Assembly (NCBI GenBank): GCA_003644405.1
Contig: QNCE01000052.1
Span: 1-8,791, forward strand
DNA length: 8,791 nucleotides
Direction: 5' to 3'
Source: Candidatus Omnitrophota bacterium
Lineage (GTDB): Bacteria; Omnitrophota; Gorgyraeia; Duberdicusellales; 4484-171
Each line of letters begins with the position of its first letter. Within the stretch, counting starts at the first letter, position 1. Both the position numbers and the translations under genes were made by a program. Below the pieces are notes generated by a model. The model searched no databases. It worked only from the letters and a program-made list of their open reading frames with translations, and was not told where the DNA came from. This document shows positions 5,982-8,791 of the stretch, in pieces.

Positions 5982-6319
5982 TCTCTTATAAGGGTTTTTA
6001 CTATATCCTCTATTTTCTTTCTAATCGTTAAATCTTCTACTTCCATAGAAAAATTATCCTGATGAGGTCTAATATTTATTAATGCAGAATATTCGATAAA
6101 ATTATCTCTATCTTTAAAAGGGTAAATGTTTATTCCCCAAAGATCGTCTTGAGAGGACCCAACTTCTAAAAGTAATTTTTCTAAATCTGAATGTAACTCT
6201 CCATCTACAGCCACTACTTTTCTTTTAATATCTACCACTGCCTTTACTATACTTTTAAAAAAATGCATATGTTTTTCTCTGAGTTCCTCAATAGTGATAG
6301 GGGCTCTTATAATTTCCAT
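5978..6319 (-). CDS. DUF5674 family protein
   Basis: A 113-residue protein I recognise as DUF5674-like, a small bacterial family of unknown function. The features behind this are VKAVVDIKRKVVAVDGELH (about 25-43), QDDLWGINIYP (57-67), INIRPHQDN (about 81-89) and a C-terminal EDLTIRKKIEDIV helix. The family text is usually of the form VVDIExGxMAIGGELHADxE, then QxDLWGINxYP, then INIRPxxGN, and the match covers the whole length. The conserved acidic and histidine positions (GELH, DDLW) suggest a binding or catalytic surface, but none is established. It starts inside the 4-epimerase gene (13-bp overlap) and runs into the helical protein gene (ATGA). No membrane segment or signal peptide is visible. 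Confidence 0.8.
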   Translation of the reverse strand: MEIIRAPITIEELREKHMHFFKSIVKAVVDIKRKVVAVDGELHSDLEKLLLEVGSSQDDLWGINIYPFKDRDNFIEYSALINIRPHQDNFSMEVEDLTIRKKIEDIVKTLIRE

Positions 6320-7263
6320 TTATCTTTAAACCACTCCACAGTTAGCTTTAAACCCTGATAAAAATCTATTTTTGGTCGCCACCCTAATAGTGACTTTGCT
6401 TTTTCAATAGAAGCATGCGTTTTTCTTACATCACCTGGTCGAGGAGGTAAGTATACTGGCGCTATATTCTTTCCAGTAATCTCTTTCAATGTATCTAAAA
6501 GAAAGTTTACTGATTTGGAGGTGCCGTCAGCAATATTAAAAACCTCTCCTCCAATATTAGGTTTAACCAATGCCAATAGATTTGCCTCAACAACATTGTC
6601 AATATAAGTAAAATCCCTTTCTTGATTACCATCCCCATAGATAGGAGGAGCCTCTCCTTTAAGGAGAGAGAAGATAAACTTGGGAACCACAACTGCATAT
6701 TGACTCTCTAAGGACTGTCTGGGGCCAAAGACATTAAAGTACCTTAAAGAGACTATCTCCAATTTATAAATTTTAGTAAACACAAAACCATAGTATTCAC
6801 CGAAAAGTTTAGTAGCAGCATAAGGAGAGATTGGCCGGGGAGGCTCATCCTCTTTTTCAGGAAACTTTATTTTTTCTCCATAAACAGAACTGCTAGAAGC
6901 ATACACAATTCGCTTTATTCCTTTTTCTTTAGCTTTAAGATATAACTTTAAAGTTCCTGTAACATTTACATCATGGTATTCAAAAGGATTATCCACTGAT
7001 TTAGGAACACTCCTTAACGCTGCTTGGTGAGATATATATTCTACATTAGGTAGTATTTTATCCAACAAGTCTTGGTCTCTTATATCGCCTTTAATGAATT
7101 CTATTTTGTCTATGCACTGTTTTAAATTTTCCTCGGATCCTGTAATGAGATTATCTAAAACTATTACCTCTGCTCCTACCTGTAAGAGTTTATCTACAAT
7201 ATGAGAGCCAATAAATCCACATCCTCCTGTAACTAATACTCTCTTATTTTTTAATTCCTCCAT
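6307..7263 (-). CDS. UDP-GlcNAc/UDP-Glc 4-epimerase (WbpP-like SDR)
   Basis: A 318-residue NAD-dependent extended-SDR enzyme that inverts C4 of a UDP-sugar in the cytoplasm. Features are GGCGFIG (13-19), HQAALRSVPKSVDNP (79-93), ASSSSVYGE (122-130), SPYAATK with Y148 and K152 as the catalytic pair, LRYFNVFGPRQ (173-183), RDFTYIDNVV (216-225) and LPPRPGDVRKTHA (272-284). HQAALRSVP is the wording seen in WbpP/TviC-type enzymes. By alignment from memory, T282 falls where E. coli GalE has the bulky Tyr299, human GALE Cys307 and WbpP Ser306. A small residue there lets the N-acetyl group fit, so I favour UDP-GlcNAc/UDP-GalNAc activity. The start shares one base with the dehydrogenase stop (TAATG). 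With that enzyme it would give UDP-GlcNAcA and UDP-GalNAcA. Confidence 0.88.
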   Translation of the reverse strand: MEELKNKRVLVTGGCGFIGSHIVDKLLQVGAEVIVLDNLITGSEENLKQCIDKIEFIKGDIRDQDLLDKILPNVEYISHQAALRSVPKSVDNPFEYHDVNVTGTLKLYLKAKEKGIKRIVYASSSSVYGEKIKFPEKEDEPPRPISPYAATKLFGEYYGFVFTKIYKLEIVSLRYFNVFGPRQSLESQYAVVVPKFIFSLLKGEAPPIYGDGNQERDFTYIDNVVEANLLALVKPNIGGEVFNIADGTSKSVNFLLDTLKEITGKNIAPVYLPPRPGDVRKTHASIEKAKSLLGWRPKIDFYQGLKLTVEWFKDKWKL

Positions 7264-8567
7264 TACAATCTCTCCACATTAGGGAAGTTTTTTTTGTATA
7301 CCCAACGGGTATCAAATATAAGTTTAGCGTTTCTACGAATAAAATCATAATTAAAAGAAGAATGGTCTGTAACTATTACTACACAATCATATTTTCTCAA
7401 TCTCTTTCCATCAAGAGGTATTCTTTTTAGATTAAGCGTAGGAATTCGAATGTAGGGAATAAGAGGGTCAAAGTAAGCAACATTTGCACCTTCCTTTCTC
7501 AGCTTTTCAATAATATCTAAAGCAGGAGCTTCACGTAAATCTTTGACATCTTTTTTATAAGTAACACCTAAAATTAATACATATGAGTTTTTTAAAGAAA
7601 TTCCTTTACTTCTCAACAACTCTTTAACTCTTTTTACTACATAAGCAGGCATATACCGATTAATGTAAGAAGCTAAATCAATCATTTTAGTTTTAAATCC
7701 TACTTTCTTGGCTTTCCAAGAAAGATATAAGGGGTCACAAGGGATACAATGACCTCCAATGCCTGATCCAGGATAGAATGGCATATACCCAAATGGCTTA
7801 GTTTTAGCTGCCTCAATTACTTCCCAAACGCTTACCCCTAACCTATTACATAAAATTGCAAACTCATTTACTAAAGCAATATTAACTAACCTGAATGTAT
7901 TCTCTAATAATTTTGAGGTTTCAGCTACTTCTGGACTAGAAACAACAAATACTTTTTTTATAATTTTTGAATATAAACTTTTTGCTAAAGTAGCAGATTT
8001 ATGCGAAAGGCCTCCTACAATCTTAGGAATTTTTACTAAAGGAAATTTTCTATCTCCAGGATTAACTCTTTCAGGAGAGAAACATAGGAAAAAATCTCTC
8101 TCATCTTTTAGTCCTGAGTCTCTTAAAATAGGTAAAACCACATCTCGAGTAGTAGTAGGATATGAGGTACTCTCTAAAATAATTAGCTGAGGAGCTCTTA
8201 GATAGTTTTTTATGGTCTGTGTCGCCTTAACTACATAGGATATATCAGGAATCTTCACCTTCCTTAAAGGGGTAGGAACACAGATAATTATTACATCAGA
8301 GTCAGCTAAAACATTCTCCTCATTAGTAGGAAAAAACTTGCCTTTTTTAATTAAAAAAAGAATCTGCTGAGGCTCAACATCTACGATATACCTTTCTCCC
8401 TTTTTAAGCTTCTTTATACGGAGAGCGTTGGTATCTAATCCGTAAACAAAATAACCCCTATGAGCGAAAGCTTCTGCTAAAGGGAGTCCTACATATCCTA
8501 ATCCTACTATACATATTTTTGCCTTCTTTTTTTCGATTTTTTCTCTTAACCTTCTATAATTGTTCAT
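7263..8567 (-). CDS. UDP-N-acetylhexosamine 6-dehydrogenase (WbpA/TviB-like)
   Basis: A 434-residue member of the UDP-glucose/GDP-mannose dehydrogenase family, which oxidises C6 of a UDP-sugar to the uronic acid using two NAD+. Features are GLGYVG (22-27, NAD binding), CVPTP (96-100), LESTSYPTTT (131-140), FSPERVNPGD (163-172), ETSKLLENTFR (216-226) with catalytic K219 and N223, GSGIGGHCIP (267-276) with nucleophile C274, and LGVTYKKDVKDLREAPA (333-349) in the UDP-binding domain. FSPERVNPGD and GGHCIPCDPLYLSW are typical of the UDP-GlcNAc/UDP-ManNAc dehydrogenase branch (WbpA, TviB, WecC) rather than of UDP-glucose dehydrogenase. UDP-GlcNAc is the favoured substrate but is not proven. ATG 8567 is the first possible start after an in-frame TAA. 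It is the first gene of the operon, with a promoter and a mini-ORF just upstream. Confidence 0.93.
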   Translation of the reverse strand: MNNYRRLREKIEKKKAKICIVGLGYVGLPLAEAFAHRGYFVYGLDTNALRIKKLKKGERYIVDVEPQQILFLIKKGKFFPTNEENVLADSDVIIICVPTPLRKVKIPDISYVVKATQTIKNYLRAPQLIILESTSYPTTTRDVVLPILRDSGLKDERDFFLCFSPERVNPGDRKFPLVKIPKIVGGLSHKSATLAKSLYSKIIKKVFVVSSPEVAETSKLLENTFRLVNIALVNEFAILCNRLGVSVWEVIEAAKTKPFGYMPFYPGSGIGGHCIPCDPLYLSWKAKKVGFKTKMIDLASYINRYMPAYVVKRVKELLRSKGISLKNSYVLILGVTYKKDVKDLREAPALDIIEKLRKEGANVAYFDPLIPYIRIPTLNLKRIPLDGKRLRKYDCVVIVTDHSSFNYDFIRRNAKLIFDTRWVYKKNFPNVERL

Positions 8568-8575
8568 CGTAACAT
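8564..8575 (-). promoter_or_regulatory. Three-codon leader ORF overlapping the operon start
   Basis: On the minus strand, AAGAAGG (8587-8581) is followed after five bases by ATG TTA CGA TGA (8575-8564), a minimal ORF for Met-Leu-Arg. Its TGA overlaps the dehydrogenase ATG (ATGA). The Shine-Dalgarno lies 5 bases from this mini-ORF but 13 from the dehydrogenase start, so ribosomes could initiate first on the mini-ORF and reinitiate. It may be chance; the same ATGA junction recurs through the operon. Confidence 0.35.
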
Positions 8576-8603
8576 TAACACCTTCTTAAAACTATGAATA
8601 TGT

Positions 8604-8631
8604 ATTATAATCCCTTATCATTAAATTGCAA
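8604..8631 (-). promoter_or_regulatory. Putative sigma70 promoter of the sugar operon
   Basis: On the minus strand, TTGCAA (8631-8626) and a perfect TATAAT (8609-8604) are separated by 16 bases. Transcription would start near 8597, giving a leader of about 30 bases that contains AAGAAGG. A second -35-like TTGACG (8653-8648) lies further upstream, 17 bases before a poor -10 (TGCAAT). I see no operator-like repeat or riboswitch fold in this short leader. Confidence 0.65.
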
Positions 8632-8640
8632 CTAGAAATT

Positions 8641-8675
8641 GGTAGGGCGTCAAGCCAATTTAAAAATGTCCTGTT
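8641..8675 (-). mobile_element. Possible insertion-sequence end
   Basis: The 35 bases after the transposase-like stop include, on the minus strand, GGACATTTTTAAATTGGC and then TTGACGCCCTACC. This order (a GGACATTT-type motif and a TTGAC motif just past the transposase stop) resembles ends of some integrase-type IS elements as I remember them. The other end is outside the window, so terminal repeats and target duplication cannot be tested. Confidence 0.3.
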
Positions 8676-8791
8676 TTAATCTTTAACTAATGCTAATTCT
8701 TCTCTGTCTTTTTTGCTTTGTAAAAGAGCCTTTTCTTTTGCCAATCTTCTCTTATACAATGGCCTCTTCCAGGGATGCTCCATAGGAGGCC
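8676..8791 (-). CDS. C-terminal tail of a probable transposase (cut by window edge)
   Basis: A minus-strand frame enters from the right edge and stays open for 37 codons to TAA. It contains PPMEHPWKRPLYKRR, then a charged helix (LAKEKALL, KKDREELALVKD). The other two minus frames contain stops. A PP-x-(D/E)HPW(K/R) segment followed by a basic or charged tail is typical, as I recall, of the extreme C-terminus of DDE integrase-core (rve) transposases. The catalytic domain would lie beyond the window, so the family cannot be confirmed and the 5' part is missing. If correct, an insertion sequence sits immediately upstream of the sugar operon promoter. Confidence 0.5.
   Translation of the reverse strand, partial: PPMEHPWKRPLYKRRLAKEKALLQSKKDREELALVKD

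Noticed and set aside
6507..6698. Minus-strand ORF of 63 residues
   Set aside because: It lies wholly inside the 4-epimerase gene in another frame, rich in Leu and without motif; a shadow ORF.

Overview
The window is AT-rich and looks bacterial. It has sigma70-like promoters, Shine-Dalgarno-like sites and densely overlapping genes. I cannot assign a genus. The mix of a DUF4143 ATPase, a DUF5674 protein and a nucleotidyltransferase pair embedded among sugar genes would fit an uncultured or candidate-phylum bacterium, but that is inference. Every gene supported here is on the minus strand, so transcription runs from right to left.

Right edge (8791-8568): the tail of a probable transposase, cut by the window edge, then what may be the end of an insertion sequence. 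Next come a good promoter (TTGCAA, 16 bp, TATAAT) and a three-codon leader ORF whose stop overlaps the first gene's start.

Centre (8567-2163): one tightly packed run of nine intact genes plus one relic. Every neighbouring pair overlaps, by 1, 13, 4, 4, 8, 26, 10, 4 and 4 bp. In order of transcription they are: a WbpA-like UDP-HexNAc 6-dehydrogenase; a UDP-GlcNAc/Glc 4-epimerase; a DUF5674 protein; a 112-residue helical protein; a UDP-glucuronate decarboxylase (UDP-xylose synthase type); a MNT-type nucleotidyltransferase; its 60-residue probable partner; a 100-residue three-helix membrane protein; a DegT/DnrJ/EryC1/StrS sugar aminotransferase; and the remains of a CDP-paratose 2-epimerase-like gene. 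The enzymes would supply UDP-uronic acids, UDP-xylose and an amino sugar for a surface polysaccharide or glycoprotein. No glycosyltransferase, flippase or polymerase is in the window, so this is one part of a larger glycan locus. The five small non-sugar genes sit inside the operon and are coupled to it, which is the least expected feature of its layout.

Left part (2162-1): four copies of a GC-rich, REP-like palindrome lie on both sides of a stand-alone AAA+ ATPase gene of the AAA_14/DUF4143 type. That gene has its own promoter. The leftmost 515 bases hold no identifiable gene but do contain an imperfect long inverted repeat.

The best leads are the decayed epimerase, reconstructed from four reading-frame pieces; the palindrome family, with its conserved inner loop and a five-base-deleted copy that still folds; the accessory modules coupled into the sugar operon; and the minimal leader ORF.
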